Both the position numbers and the translations under genes were made by a program. A stretch of DNA of 64,000 nt from Paenibacillus sp. FSL R5-0623. GTDB lineage: Bacteria; Bacillota; Bacilli; Paenibacillales; Paenibacillaceae. Under the pieces are notes generated by a model, which ran no database searches, was not told the DNA's origin, and worked only from the letters and a program-made list of their open reading frames with translations. The stretch covers positions 1,302,001 through 1,366,000 of the forward strand of contig NZ_CP150233.1 in the NCBI RefSeq assembly GCF_037974265.1. The letters run 5' to 3'. Of this stretch, positions 1 to 8,490 are shown one piece after another (position 1 is the stretch's first letter; every line of letters begins with the position of its first letter).

Positions 1-487
1 CGGGTTCTTCACACCAGATGGTATCCCCGGCAATGTACGTGACAGGTTCTCCATCTGCTTCAAGTACGAAGCCGGACACCTTTCCCATACGTTCGCCGAT
101 TTCACCCGTACCATGACGCCCGGAAGTACGTGCGAATCGGACAGAATGATGCTCATGCTTCTCATCTACAGCGGTTACATCCGTGAATCCAGCCTCCAGA
201 AATACGTTCTCGTCCCCAGGCTGGCAGATCAGCGGGATGTCCTTGCGAAATTGCTTCGCTACTGCTTCATCCCAGTGGTCCAGATGGGTGTGTGTGACAA
301 TCAACAGATCCGGATTCAGATAATTTGTTTCGATTTCAGGCAGACCGACTCTCGGGTTACGCAGCTCATTCGGTGTGTTTGGAAATGCAGGCATGACTTC
401 AGCATCCATCAACATCGGATCAACGAGGATATTCAGCCCTCCGAATTCCAGCCAGAGTGTAGCATGGCGAATCAATTGAATTTTCAT
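1..487 (-). CDS. MBL-fold metal-dependent hydrolase (partial, C-terminus beyond window)
   Basis: The reading frame runs off the left edge of the window, so only the first 162 residues are visible. The metallo-beta-lactamase zinc motif HTHLDH lies at residues 66-71, preceded by an N-terminal strand ending in LVDP and followed downstream by a GDT strand, as in UlaG-like hydrolases. The substrate cannot be named. The start ATG is at 485-487, with AAGGAG about 10 bases upstream on the minus strand. It is divergent from an Lrp/AsnC regulator and shares a 130-bp intergenic region with it, so that regulator is the likely controller (inference). There is no signal peptide, so the enzyme should be cytosolic. 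Confidence 0.85.
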   Translation of the reverse strand, partial: MKIQLIRHATLWLEFGGLNILVDPMLMDAEVMPAFPNTPNELRNPRVGLPEIETNYLNPDLLIVTHTHLDHWDEAVAKQFRKDIPLICQPGDENVFLEAGFTDVTAVDEKHEHHSVRFARTSGRHGTGEIGERMGKVSGFVLEADGEPVTYIAGDTIWCEEP

Positions 488-517
488 TATATTTGCACTC
501 CTTCAGGTTGTTTAATA

Positions 518-538
518 GTATTACCCTATATGGTATAC
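518..538. promoter_or_regulatory. Imperfect palindrome, possible Lrp/AsnC operator
   Basis: An inverted repeat, GTATTACC then five to six bases then GGTATAC, lies in the divergent intergenic region between the metallo-hydrolase gene and the Lrp/AsnC regulator. Position and symmetry suit an operator for the adjacent regulator. The arms match only with a one-base gap, so this is tentative. Confidence 0.3.
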
Positions 539-617
539 AACCCGTTTGACGTCGTACATAACATGATGAATGGAAACAGGTTGCACTAATTTCACGGTGA
601 AAGGATTGCTGAAGCTA

Positions 618-1049
618 ATGAATGAAACGATAGATCACACAGATATACGCATTCTGCAGATCCTGATCCGGGATGCCAAGCGTTCTCATAAAGAAATTGG
701 TGAAGAGGTGCATCTTACAGGGCAGGCTGTTGGTGCAAGGGTGCGTAAGTTGCAAGATCTGGGTGTAATCGAAGGGTACACGGTAAAATGGAACCCCGAA
801 CGTATAGGTCTCGGTCTACAGGCTTTTGTCACGGTTTTTCTGAACTCCGGCGACAGACATACCGCCTTTCGTGCATTTACTGCCGAACGTGAGGACATCG
901 TTGAAGTCCACCGTGTGAGCGGGGAAGGCTGTTATCTGATGAGAGTGCAGACCGGCACCACAGAGCAGCTTGGTCAACTGCTGGAAGCATTACTTCCTTA
1001 CGGCAATTACAAAGTCAGCCTGTCCATAGGTGTAGAGAAATCACAGTGA
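618..1049 (+). CDS. Lrp/AsnC family transcriptional regulator
   Basis: This is a 143-residue protein with the usual family length and order. An N-terminal winged helix-turn-helix covers about residues 5-55 (DILQIL, then KEIGEEVHLTGQAVGARVRKL as the HTH). A RAM/AsnC ligand-binding alpha-beta domain follows from about 65 to 140. Members bind DNA as octamers and usually sense amino acids or other small metabolites; the ligand here is unknown. The ATG at 618 is preferred because the protein then begins at the conserved segment before the first helix. An in-frame upstream start at 570 would add 16 residues without family resemblance. It is divergent from the metallo-hydrolase gene, its probable target. 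Confidence 0.88.
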   Translation: MNETIDHTDIRILQILIRDAKRSHKEIGEEVHLTGQAVGARVRKLQDLGVIEGYTVKWNPERIGLGLQAFVTVFLNSGDRHTAFRAFTAEREDIVEVHRVSGEGCYLMRVQTGTTEQLGQLLEALLPYGNYKVSLSIGVEKSQ

Positions 1050-1083
1050 TGTGTGGGAAGCTTGTCCTCATCCATCCCGATGC

Positions 1084-1584
1084 TCAACGATCCTGCTGCT
1101 GTTCCTGTAAAGCCTGCTGAAGCAAAGTCACTGCCTGATTCAGCTCTTTTTTGCTGAGCAGGTGATCGGTCTGAACGTGAGATCGCGTGCCGTCCTTCAG
1201 GTACAGGACGAGCATGGGTGAGGTGGATAGTAGCCACTTACTACGGGCGGGTGAGGCGAGTTCAACTTTACGAATAAGGCTCCAAGGAATCTTCCGTTTG
1301 CCCGTGCTCAACGCATCATCATCCCAAGACAACAAAACAGTGGGAGTTCTAGTTAGTCGAGACAGGAACATGAAGAACAATGGCCCGATCAACCACATAC
1401 CCAGCACGGCTGCAATGGAATAGTATATGGTCTCCAGTCTTTCGGCTTGTCCGTCCACGATGATCCATAATAAGCTCACGCACAAGAGAAGGAACAGGAA
1501 GCATAAACTTCCTTTCCATAGGGCTGTGCTGCGTCGGTAACGAATCTGCTGATGGTCACGCTTGGGTGTTTCGGGTTGTTGCAT
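1084..1584 (-). CDS. Small membrane protein, STM3941-like / PH-like
   Basis: The 166-residue protein has two hydrophobic helices at about residues 25-45 and 55-78. A soluble C-terminal part has short beta strands (LLSWDDDALSTG, IPWSLIRKVEL, MLVLYLKDG), a layout typical of the two-helix plus PH-like domain proteins called STM3941 family. No enzymatic motif is visible. The C-terminus is glutamine rich (LQQALQEQQQ). It is a single gene facing the Lrp/AsnC gene convergently, with 34 bp between the stops. The function is unknown, and the family resemblance is from pattern only. Confidence 0.7.
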   Translation of the reverse strand: MQQPETPKRDHQQIRYRRSTALWKGSLCFLFLLLCVSLLWIIVDGQAERLETIYYSIAAVLGMWLIGPLFFMFLSRLTRTPTVLLSWDDDALSTGKRKIPWSLIRKVELASPARSKWLLSTSPMLVLYLKDGTRSHVQTDHLLSKKELNQAVTLLQQALQEQQQDR

Positions 1585-1623
1585 AGATGTTCCTCCTAAT
1601 TAACAATGCTGATCAATATGCCA

Positions 1624-1657
1624 AACGTGCCGCCTGCATAAGCAGAGCGGCATGTTC
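1624..1657 (-). terminator. Stem-loop downstream of the ABC exporter pair
   Basis: ACGTGCCGC pairs with GCGGCATGT with one mismatch, and an inner CTGC/GCAG helix closes on ATAA. It lies about 30 bp beyond the stop of the second ABC exporter gene on the minus strand. The U-run is poor (TTTGGCATATT), so termination efficiency is uncertain. Confidence 0.4.
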
Positions 1658-1688
1658 AACGTTCTGTATTTACTATAACTCAGGTTCA

Positions 1689-3506
1689 TTACCCTGATAT
1701 AGCTGAATTTTTACCTGCATCACGCGCATGGGTGTACAAGTCTGCATATACACCTTTGGCTGCGATTAGTTCCTGGTGCGGTCCTTCCTCCACAATCTCG
1801 CCATTCTCCATCACCAGAATTCGATCGGCATGCATCACTGTGGACAGGCGATGAGCAATGACAATGGTGGTGCGTCCCTGGGATACCGATTCCAGCGCCT
1901 GCTGCACGAGCTGTTCCGTGTGTGAGTCCAGATTGGCGGTTGCCTCATCCAGGATGAGCACTCGGGGCTGGAACACCACGATCCGGGCAAATGAAATCAA
2001 CTGCCGCTCCCCAGCGGATAGTCCGCTTCCGCGTTCCGACAGATGCGTATCATATCCTTGAGGCAAACGTGAAATCATCGCATGTGCCCCGACAAACCGG
2101 CAGGCCTCAATCGCCTGCTCTCGCGTAATATCCTCACGAAACATTCTCACATTATCAATAATGGAACCGGAGAACAGGAAGGGTTCCTGTTGAATCAGAC
2201 CCACGATCCGATGAAGCTTAGCCTGCGGCAGATGCCGGATATCGGTACCATCAATCTCGATACTGCCCTTGTCTACATCATAGAAGCGATTGAGCAGGGA
2301 GATCAGTGTGCTTTTGCCAGCGCCTGTTGTTCCCACAATACCTATCATTTCACCCGGATAGAGGTGCAGGTTCATCTGTTGGATCAAGGGCCGGTCTGCC
2401 CGATAACCAAACGACACATCATTAAAATCAATCTGGCCCATCACATTCTGCGGTTCCAGCGAGGAGGCCATACCTGTTTTGGGATCAGCAACTTCGGGCC
2501 GCGTATTCAGAATGTTCCAGATGCGATCCATCGACACGGTGGTGGACTGGAATGTATTCCATTGCATCGTAATCTGGTTAATCGGTTGAAAGAACTGACG
2601 GATATAGCTGATAAACGCATATAATACCCCGACTTGCAGGGACTCACCCAGTACGGCGCGACCTCCAAGCCAGACCATCATGACCAGTGCTGCATTACCA
2701 AGAATATCAAACGTCCGGTTGAAAATAACATTGGAGCGGGCTTGCGTAATGTTGGCTTTCAGATGGAGTGCATTCTGTTCCGAGAAACGTTTCTTCTGTT
2801 CTTCCTCCTGGTGAAAAGCCTGAATCAAGAACATACCGGACAGGTTCTCTGCTGTAAATGCGATCAAACGGGAAAGCCGGGTACGCGCATTTTGATAAGC
2901 TTTCCGCAGTCGACTACGGAATAATACCGCAACCACCGCAATGACAGGCAGAACGATCAGGGAGTATGCCGCCAGCACAGGATCAAGTTGGAACATAAAG
3001 ACGATAATGAGCACCAGCATCATACCATCCCGAATCAGACTGAGCAGTACTTGAGTGAAAAAGCTGCTGATGGTCTCCGTATCACTGGATACGTTTGTGA
3101 CCAGACTGCCGATATGGAAACGGTCAAAGAAGGACATGGACATCTTGGAGATATGCTTGAACAGGTCCTTTCTGATCCGGGATACAATGTTCTGTCCTAC
3201 GTGCTGCAACAGATTATTCTGGATATAGGTAAAAATAAAACTGATGACAGCCAGCCCAAGAAAGATGGCTGCGAGCTGAACGAGAAAGCCCACACTGGTC
3301 TGGCCCACGGCCAGATGATCATCGATGGCAATCTTCACCAGATAGGGTTGCAGCAGATCTGCCGATATGCCAAGCAGTGAGCAGAAGAAGATACCGGCAA
3401 AAGCCCATTTATGCGGTTTGGCGTATGCCATCATGGCCTTAAACGAAGTTCGTTTACTCTGATCGGCCTCTGCATCTGGGTGAAGTTCAGCGTTAGTGTT
3501 AGACAT
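1689..3506 (-). CDS. ABC exporter half-transporter, catalytically competent subunit (BmrD/YheH-like)
   Basis: This type IV ABC exporter half has an N-terminal six-helix transmembrane domain (about residues 25-320) fused to a nucleotide-binding domain. The NBD has Walker A GTTGAGKST, Walker B LILDEA with the catalytic glutamate intact, and an H-loop in IVIAHRLS. The signature motif is non-canonical, LSAGERQ. The ATG at 3506 is preceded by GGAGGAGGG. The gene overlaps the end of the upstream ABC gene by 8 bp, so the two are translationally coupled. Canonical Walker B here and a degenerate one in the partner is the classical heterodimer arrangement of BmrCD and TM287/288. The substrate is probably a drug or other amphipathic compound, but the sequence does not show which. 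Confidence 0.92.
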   Translation of the reverse strand: MSNTNAELHPDAEADQSKRTSFKAMMAYAKPHKWAFAGIFFCSLLGISADLLQPYLVKIAIDDHLAVGQTSVGFLVQLAAIFLGLAVISFIFTYIQNNLLQHVGQNIVSRIRKDLFKHISKMSMSFFDRFHIGSLVTNVSSDTETISSFFTQVLLSLIRDGMMLVLIIVFMFQLDPVLAAYSLIVLPVIAVVAVLFRSRLRKAYQNARTRLSRLIAFTAENLSGMFLIQAFHQEEEQKKRFSEQNALHLKANITQARSNVIFNRTFDILGNAALVMMVWLGGRAVLGESLQVGVLYAFISYIRQFFQPINQITMQWNTFQSTTVSMDRIWNILNTRPEVADPKTGMASSLEPQNVMGQIDFNDVSFGYRADRPLIQQMNLHLYPGEMIGIVGTTGAGKSTLISLLNRFYDVDKGSIEIDGTDIRHLPQAKLHRIVGLIQQEPFLFSGSIIDNVRMFREDITREQAIEACRFVGAHAMISRLPQGYDTHLSERGSGLSAGERQLISFARIVVFQPRVLILDEATANLDSHTEQLVQQALESVSQGRTTIVIAHRLSTVMHADRILVMENGEIVEEGPHQELIAAKGVYADLYTHARDAGKNSAISG

Positions 3507-5241
3507 GATGTAATCCCTCCTCCTGCAAACGGTAGGTGGCCGCATATAACCCCTTGGCAGCCATCAACTGCGCATGTGTTCCCTGTTCAGCGACTTGCCC
3601 TTCATCCAGAACGATAATATCGTCCGCATGACGGACCGCGCTGATGCGATGAGAGATGATTAATGTAGTCTTGCCCTTGCCGATCTCGCGCAAACTGCGC
3701 AGAATACCACTCTCCGTGACGGCATCAACCGCGCTCATACTGTCATCCAGAATAAGTAACTGTGCTTGTTTGATCAGTCCTCTTGCAAGGCTCGTTCGCT
3801 GACGTTGTCCACCAGACAGGGTGAGTCCACGTTCGCCAAGCAGTGTATCGAAGCGATCAGGAAAACGGACAATATTATCATAGATCATGGCTTGCCGTGC
3901 ACTATGTTCCACTGTATCCAGCGATACTTCCCGGTCGCTAAATGCGATGTTATCCCGGATGGTGGTACTAAACAGGAATCCATCCTGAGGGACATAGGCG
4001 ATGCGCGATCTTAGACTTTCCAGCGACAGCTGCCGAATATCGGTACCATTGATGCGAATCGTTCCTTCAGGTGGTTCATATGTACGCAGCAATAGCTTAA
4101 CGAGAGTACTTTTACCTGAGCCGGTCTTGCCTACAATACCGACCGTTCGCCCGGCACGGATATGGAGTTGAATGTTTTGGAGAGCAGGAGATGAACTGCC
4201 AGGATAGGAGAAGGTTAGGTTCTCCATGGTGATATCTTGTACGGTTTGGAGCGATGTAGCTTCAGGAAGTTCACGCACATCCGCTACTTCGCTGAGCAGG
4301 TCATTCACCCGCTCCAGGGATGCCCCGGAGCGCTGGACAGTATTAATGACGTTACCGATCTGTTGAAGCGGTCCCATGATTATGCGCAGATATAACGTCA
4401 AGGCGACAAAACTTCCGAGTGTAATGGAATTCTGCATGGTCATAATTCCTCCAACAAGAAGGGAAACAACCAATGAGATCGCTCCGAGTAGCGGGAGCAA
4501 AGCCTGAAACAGGGAAGACAGGCGAACAAGCCGCAGCTGTTTGCTTTTGATCGCATCGACGGTGGTTCCAAAACGTTCACGGGCGCTGTCTTCGATGGCA
4601 AATGTCTTGGTGACGCGAATGCCACCCAGCTGCTCTTCCGCCGATTCCGTCATGGTAGCAAGTGCTTCCTGCACGTCGCGAGATCGCTTGCGAATCCGCG
4701 GACCAAAAAACACGACCAGAAATGGAATCGCCAGCAAAGGAACAACACTGATTAGAATGAGCGTCAACGGAATCCCGCTAAGTAGCATCATGACAATGCA
4801 GGACAACAGCAGGAAGGTGGCATTGGTCATGAGCGTCACGCCATTGGATATCGCTTCACGTACGGAAGTAACGTCATTCATGACATAACTGAGCAGCTTT
4901 CCGTTCCCCTGTTTGGAGAAATAATGCTCGCTAAGTTCGGAAAACTTACTGAATATACGCTCACGTGTCATGAATTCGAAGCGTCGACCCAGCTTCATAA
5001 TCATGAATTGCCCAGTACCGAACAGCACATTATACCCGATGGCAATAGCCAGAAGGGACAGGCTGTACCTTACGACCGTCTGCATCTGAAGCGTGTTCTG
5101 CATTAACTGATCCGTGAAGCTGCCGAGTATGCGGGGCAAGGATGCTTGCCCGACATTGGAGGCAATAATCAGAAGAACAGCAGCCAGATAAACAGGCCAG
5201 TTCGACACAACATAACCGCGAAGTAATCCTTTCTTGGACAT
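3499..5241 (-). CDS. ABC exporter half-transporter, degenerate-site subunit (BmrC/YheI-like)
   Basis: The 580-residue protein is a six-helix exporter domain followed by an ATP-binding domain. Walker A is GKTGSGKST and the signature LSGGQRQR is canonical. Walker B reads LILDDS, with aspartate replacing the catalytic glutamate. That replacement marks the degenerate ATP site of heterodimeric exporters, which pairs with the altered LSAGERQ signature of the next gene. The start ATG has AAAGGAG upstream. It is the first gene of a two-gene operon. Length and order match B. subtilis YheI followed by YheH (BmrC, BmrD). Neither a regulator nor a leader peptide was recognised upstream. Confidence 0.92.
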   Translation of the reverse strand: MSKKGLLRGYVVSNWPVYLAAVLLIIASNVGQASLPRILGSFTDQLMQNTLQMQTVVRYSLSLLAIAIGYNVLFGTGQFMIMKLGRRFEFMTRERIFSKFSELSEHYFSKQGNGKLLSYVMNDVTSVREAISNGVTLMTNATFLLLSCIVMMLLSGIPLTLILISVVPLLAIPFLVVFFGPRIRKRSRDVQEALATMTESAEEQLGGIRVTKTFAIEDSARERFGTTVDAIKSKQLRLVRLSSLFQALLPLLGAISLVVSLLVGGIMTMQNSITLGSFVALTLYLRIIMGPLQQIGNVINTVQRSGASLERVNDLLSEVADVRELPEATSLQTVQDITMENLTFSYPGSSSPALQNIQLHIRAGRTVGIVGKTGSGKSTLVKLLLRTYEPPEGTIRINGTDIRQLSLESLRSRIAYVPQDGFLFSTTIRDNIAFSDREVSLDTVEHSARQAMIYDNIVRFPDRFDTLLGERGLTLSGGQRQRTSLARGLIKQAQLLILDDSMSAVDAVTESGILRSLREIGKGKTTLIISHRISAVRHADDIIVLDEGQVAEQGTHAQLMAAKGLYAATYRLQEEGLHHV

Positions 5242-5601
5242 AAGCGTTGTTCTCCTTTTGTTATAGGTGAAGTCAGTTCAGCAGGTGGAGTCAAGAAAAG
5301 GGCCGACACCTGTTATTAGCGCGTCGTGCCCTCTTACTGTATGCGATCTGGTTCGTTGTTTATCCGTCATCCGATGGATTTCTCTATTCTTATTTTTGCG
5401 CTAATCCGATGGGATGTCAACGAAGCCAGTTAGCAATAGCAGGTGGCCCCGATTAGTGACAGCGGAGAAGAGTTGTATGCCGTGTTCTCGTGTTGTATTC
5501 ACCAGATGTCGAAATTACTGAAACATTTTCTAGGGATACCCCGTCTGTAGGAATGAAGAGGTAAAAAATAGGCTTTACTAAACATATGGAGGTGCCAGGA
5601 A
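5242..5601. other. Divergent intergenic region between the ABC pair and the SLH gene
   Basis: This 360-bp region should hold promoters for both directions. On the plus strand there is a candidate ECF-sigma promoter (5519-5545, listed separately). On the minus strand only the AAAGGAG ribosome binding site of the ABC gene was recognised. No further gene is seen. Confidence 0.5.
5519..5545 (+). promoter_or_regulatory. Candidate ECF-sigma (SigX/SigW-class) promoter for the SLH gene
   Basis: TGAAAC at 5519-5524 is followed after 17 bases by CGTC at 5542-5545. This is the -35/-10 arrangement of Bacillus extracytoplasmic-function sigma promoters. It lies 57 bp upstream of the SLH protein start. No good SigA promoter was seen between it and the gene. 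Envelope-stress control of a surface protein would make sense, but this rests on two short motifs. Confidence 0.45.
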
Positions 5602-6525
5602 ATGAAACATAAAAAAGGATTGGCCGCAACACTAGCGCTCTGCGTTTCTTTGACAGCAGGAGGTGCATCGGTATTTGCTTTCACAGATGTGAAGGATGAA
5701 GGGCAGAAGTCGGTTGTAGATTCATTGAAATCAAAAGGTATTGTTAACGGAGTAACAGAGGATCTGTTCCGTCCAGATCTTGCATTGTCCGAGCCACAAG
5801 GTGTTCAACTGATTGTGAATGCATTTGGTCTGAAAAATGAATTTGCGGAAGCATCCGCTCAGAATAAAATCAGTCCGGACACTTGGTATGCTGACGCTGT
5901 TCAAGCCGCTACTCAGAATGGACTGTCCATTCCGGTTGAAGTGAACCCGCAGGGCAAGATGACGCGTGAACTGTTTGTCATTTTGCTACATGAAGGGATT
6001 AACACAACCGGGAATTATCCGGTCATCATGAAGTATAATCTTGTTAAGGACGAAAATAAAATCGGTAAGGACGCCATATCTGCAGTCCAGAACCTGCTGA
6101 ACATGAACATCATTGAACTGGATAAGGACGGGAATTTCCGTCCAGATCAGTCGCTTACCCGTATGGAGGCTGCAAGCATGATCTTCAATGCACTTGAGTT
6201 TGTGGATAAACACGGCAATGGCGGCTCGGCAGAGCCAGCTCCAACCACTCCAGGTGAAGGCCAGCAAGCGATCGTACCTGAAGTGACAACGACGAAGGTA
6301 GATGACAAAACAACCAAAGTTAAACTCAGTGCTGAAATGCCACACCCTGGTTATGGATTGAAGATTGATGATGTGAAATTGGAGAAGGATGGACGCGCTA
6401 TCGTGCTTTACTCCATTATTCAACCTGATCCAGACATGATGTATCCGATGGTTATCACAAATGTGACTGCAGAAACGGATATCCCAACGGGATATACGGC
6501 AGAAGCTCAACCTTCTGGCAAGTAA
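5602..6525 (+). CDS. Exported S-layer-homology (SLH) domain protein
   Basis: The 307-residue protein starts with a signal peptide (MKHKKG, hydrophobic stretch, cleavage near AFA-FTD at about residue 27). SLH-like repeats follow: FTDVKDEGQKSVVDSLKSKGIVNG with FRPD, a middle divergent one, and a third with FRPDQSLTRMEAASMI ending near residue 205. SLH domains bind pyruvylated secondary wall polymer, so the protein should be cell-wall attached. A Pro/Thr linker (EPAPTTPGEG) leads to a C-terminal beta-rich domain of about 80 residues (AEMPHPGYGLKIDDVKLEKDG) that resembles protease-complex/PrcB-like modules; this last assignment is weak. GGAGG precedes the ATG by 10 bases. The gene is monocistronic, followed by a strong terminator. 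Confidence 0.85.
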   Translation: MKHKKGLAATLALCVSLTAGGASVFAFTDVKDEGQKSVVDSLKSKGIVNGVTEDLFRPDLALSEPQGVQLIVNAFGLKNEFAEASAQNKISPDTWYADAVQAATQNGLSIPVEVNPQGKMTRELFVILLHEGINTTGNYPVIMKYNLVKDENKIGKDAISAVQNLLNMNIIELDKDGNFRPDQSLTRMEAASMIFNALEFVDKHGNGGSAEPAPTTPGEGQQAIVPEVTTTKVDDKTTKVKLSAEMPHPGYGLKIDDVKLEKDGRAIVLYSIIQPDPDMMYPMVITNVTAETDIPTGYTAEAQPSGK

Positions 6526-6577
6526 ATTCACTGCAAACCATACAAACTAAACGCTGATTAAACGGATATGTATTCTC

Positions 6578-6617
6578 AAACCCACCTTCCATATATGTAT
6601 GGAGGGTGGGTTTTTCA
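6578..6617 (+). terminator. Rho-independent terminator of the SLH gene
   Basis: A GC-rich stem AACCCACC-TTCCAT / ATGGA-GGGTGGGTT followed by TTTTT lies 55 bp after the SLH stop codon. Confidence 0.9.
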
Positions 6618-7503
6618 TTTGAGTTGAAGTGAATTAATCTCAGTCGGGTTCCATGACAACTTTTCTTTTGTATGATAATTTAAATTACACTTTATGAAGT
6701 TTTATAAATCATTTGTGTTATGTTTATTAACATAAATATCTAATCTATGAAATATATAATGGGTATTTGTTAAGGTTATATAGCTAAATTTATGTTATCG
6801 TAGCGGCTTACATTATGGTCTTTTTCAAAAAACTCACAGGACCCAGTTTACAAGCCTTGTGCAAAATCTACATATACGACTCGATATTCCCAGTGTCTAC
6901 AGGCGTTTATGTATCATATAGGCAAAGATAAAAACAACATATATACGAAAGAGGGAGGAGAATTATAGAATAAGGGCAAGCAATTACAGGTTTGTAATAT
7001 GCGATAGGTATATGGAAGAAAATATTACACTTTGGTTTAACATTTAAGTGGCTTTCCCTGAAGTATGATGCGTTTAGACATGAACACCATGGTCAGGTAA
7101 GTATGTGGGTTTTGACTTTAAGGCCTGTTTTCTAACCTCTGTTTAGATCCAACATCTTTCCAAGTTCGTAGGATACAACTCCAAATGACATCTAAAGGAG
7201 GGAAAAGGGTCAAATTCTACATGTTTTACTTCCCCAAAATGACAATGACAAGCTGATAACAAAAGTGTAAACCCCCGTTGTAACAGTATATTCCGTGATT
7301 TTAAGAGTGAAGATGGAAATGGCATATTTACGAATTAGAGAATGATCCATAAACTCAGTATGTAAGCGTTACCAATTAGGAAGGGGAACAGAGCTGCTCG
7401 TCATGGAAACGCGGTTCGGAAATCCTTCCTTATATTTAAACAGGCGTGCTGGGCTCTTCCTCACAAACGGCCGGATTTTCATTAGAAAAGGAGGAAACAA
7501 CTG
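6618..7503. other. Long AT-rich upstream region of the glycan importer operon
   Basis: No gene is supported in this roughly 890-bp stretch. It holds a cre-like site at 7360-7375. A long-range pair AGGAAGG (about 7378-7384) with CCTTCCT (about 7424-7430) could fold in the leader. The AAAGGAGG ribosome binding site lies just before 7504. The remainder is AT-rich and contains no feature I recognise. It probably carries the operon promoter and binding sites for the membrane AraC-type regulator encoded at 17.3-19.6 kb. Confidence 0.4.
7360..7375 (+). promoter_or_regulatory. cre-like site (CcpA catabolite control)
   Basis: ATGTAAGCGTTACCAA matches the CcpA consensus WTGNAARCGNWWWCAW at 15 of 16 positions. 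It lies about 130 bp upstream of the first importer gene of the fucosidase/GH18 operon. Glucose repression of a glycan-use operon through CcpA is the expected role. Confidence 0.6.
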
Positions 7504-8475
7504 ATGCAGCTAAATGGGGAGTCTCCCTCGACGCAAAACTTAGCGGTAAACACGATTCCGAACAGCAAGAAAAATAAATTATGGAGAAGGACGATTCGGA
7601 ACTGGGAGTTGTATCTGTTTATCGCGCCAGCATTTCTATACTTTCTGATATTCCATTATGGTCCGATGTACGGCATACAAATTGCATTCAAAAACTTTAT
7701 TCCAACGCTTGGTGTCACGGGAAGCCCATGGGTCGGATTCGATCATTTCATCCGTTTCTTCAATTCGTATTATTTCTGGGATTTGCTATGGAATACTCTT
7801 AGCATCAGCTTGTATGAGTTGGCCATAGGTTTTCCGCTGCCAATCATTCTTGCGTTAGCGTTCAATGAAGTAAAGGATTCCTTTTTCAAACGTACCGTGC
7901 AGACCGTCACGTATGCACCGCATTTTATTTCGGTCGTTGTCATGTCGGGGATGATCATTACCTTTTTATCACCCTCGTCAGGCATGATTGTCAATTTGGT
8001 ACAGTCCCTTGGTTTCCAGTCACCTCAATTCCTGACGGACCCTGCGTGGTTCAAGTCAGTGTATGTACTGTCAGGAGTCTGGCAAAGTGCAGGCTGGGGC
8101 ACCATTATATACCTTGCCGCTCTATCGGGTGTGGACCCGCAACTGCATGAAGCGGCTGTGGTAGATGGTGCGAGCCGGTTTAAACGGATTTTGCATATTA
8201 ACATTCCAGCGATCATCCCTACAATCACCATCTTGTTAATTCTGAATATGGGCAGTATTCTGGGCGTCGGATTCGAGAAAATCCTGTTGCTGCAAAATCC
8301 GCTGAACATGGGCTCGTCCGATGTCATCTCAACATTTGTCTATCGGTCCGGTCTGGTCGATGCGCAGTACAGTTTCTCTACGGCGGTGGGATTGTTCAAC
8401 TCCGTAGTGAATGCAATTCTTCTTATTACCGTGAATCAGATTGCACGCCGCACCAGTGAAAACAGCCTATGGTAA
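7504..8475 (+). CDS. Sugar ABC importer permease, LplB/PotB-type
   Basis: The 323-residue polytopic membrane protein has about six transmembrane helices. The binding-protein-dependent transport EAA loop reads LHEAAVVDGASRFKRILHI, which docks the ATPase. The N-terminus WELYLFIAPAFLYFLIFHYGPMYG and the IQIAFKNF segment are typical of LplB/YtcP-type permeases. AAAGGAGG lies 5 bases before the ATG. It is the first gene of an operon continuing with an LplC-like permease and a lipoprotein. No ATP-binding subunit is encoded nearby, so a shared MsmX-type ATPase elsewhere in the genome is presumed. Confidence 0.9.
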   Translation: MQLNGESPSTQNLAVNTIPNSKKNKLWRRTIRNWELYLFIAPAFLYFLIFHYGPMYGIQIAFKNFIPTLGVTGSPWVGFDHFIRFFNSYYFWDLLWNTLSISLYELAIGFPLPIILALAFNEVKDSFFKRTVQTVTYAPHFISVVVMSGMIITFLSPSSGMIVNLVQSLGFQSPQFLTDPAWFKSVYVLSGVWQSAGWGTIIYLAALSGVDPQLHEAAVVDGASRFKRILHINIPAIIPTITILLILNMGSILGVGFEKILLLQNPLNMGSSDVISTFVYRSGLVDAQYSFSTAVGLFNSVVNAILLITVNQIARRTSENSLW

Positions 8476-8490
8476 AAGGAGGGAATACAC

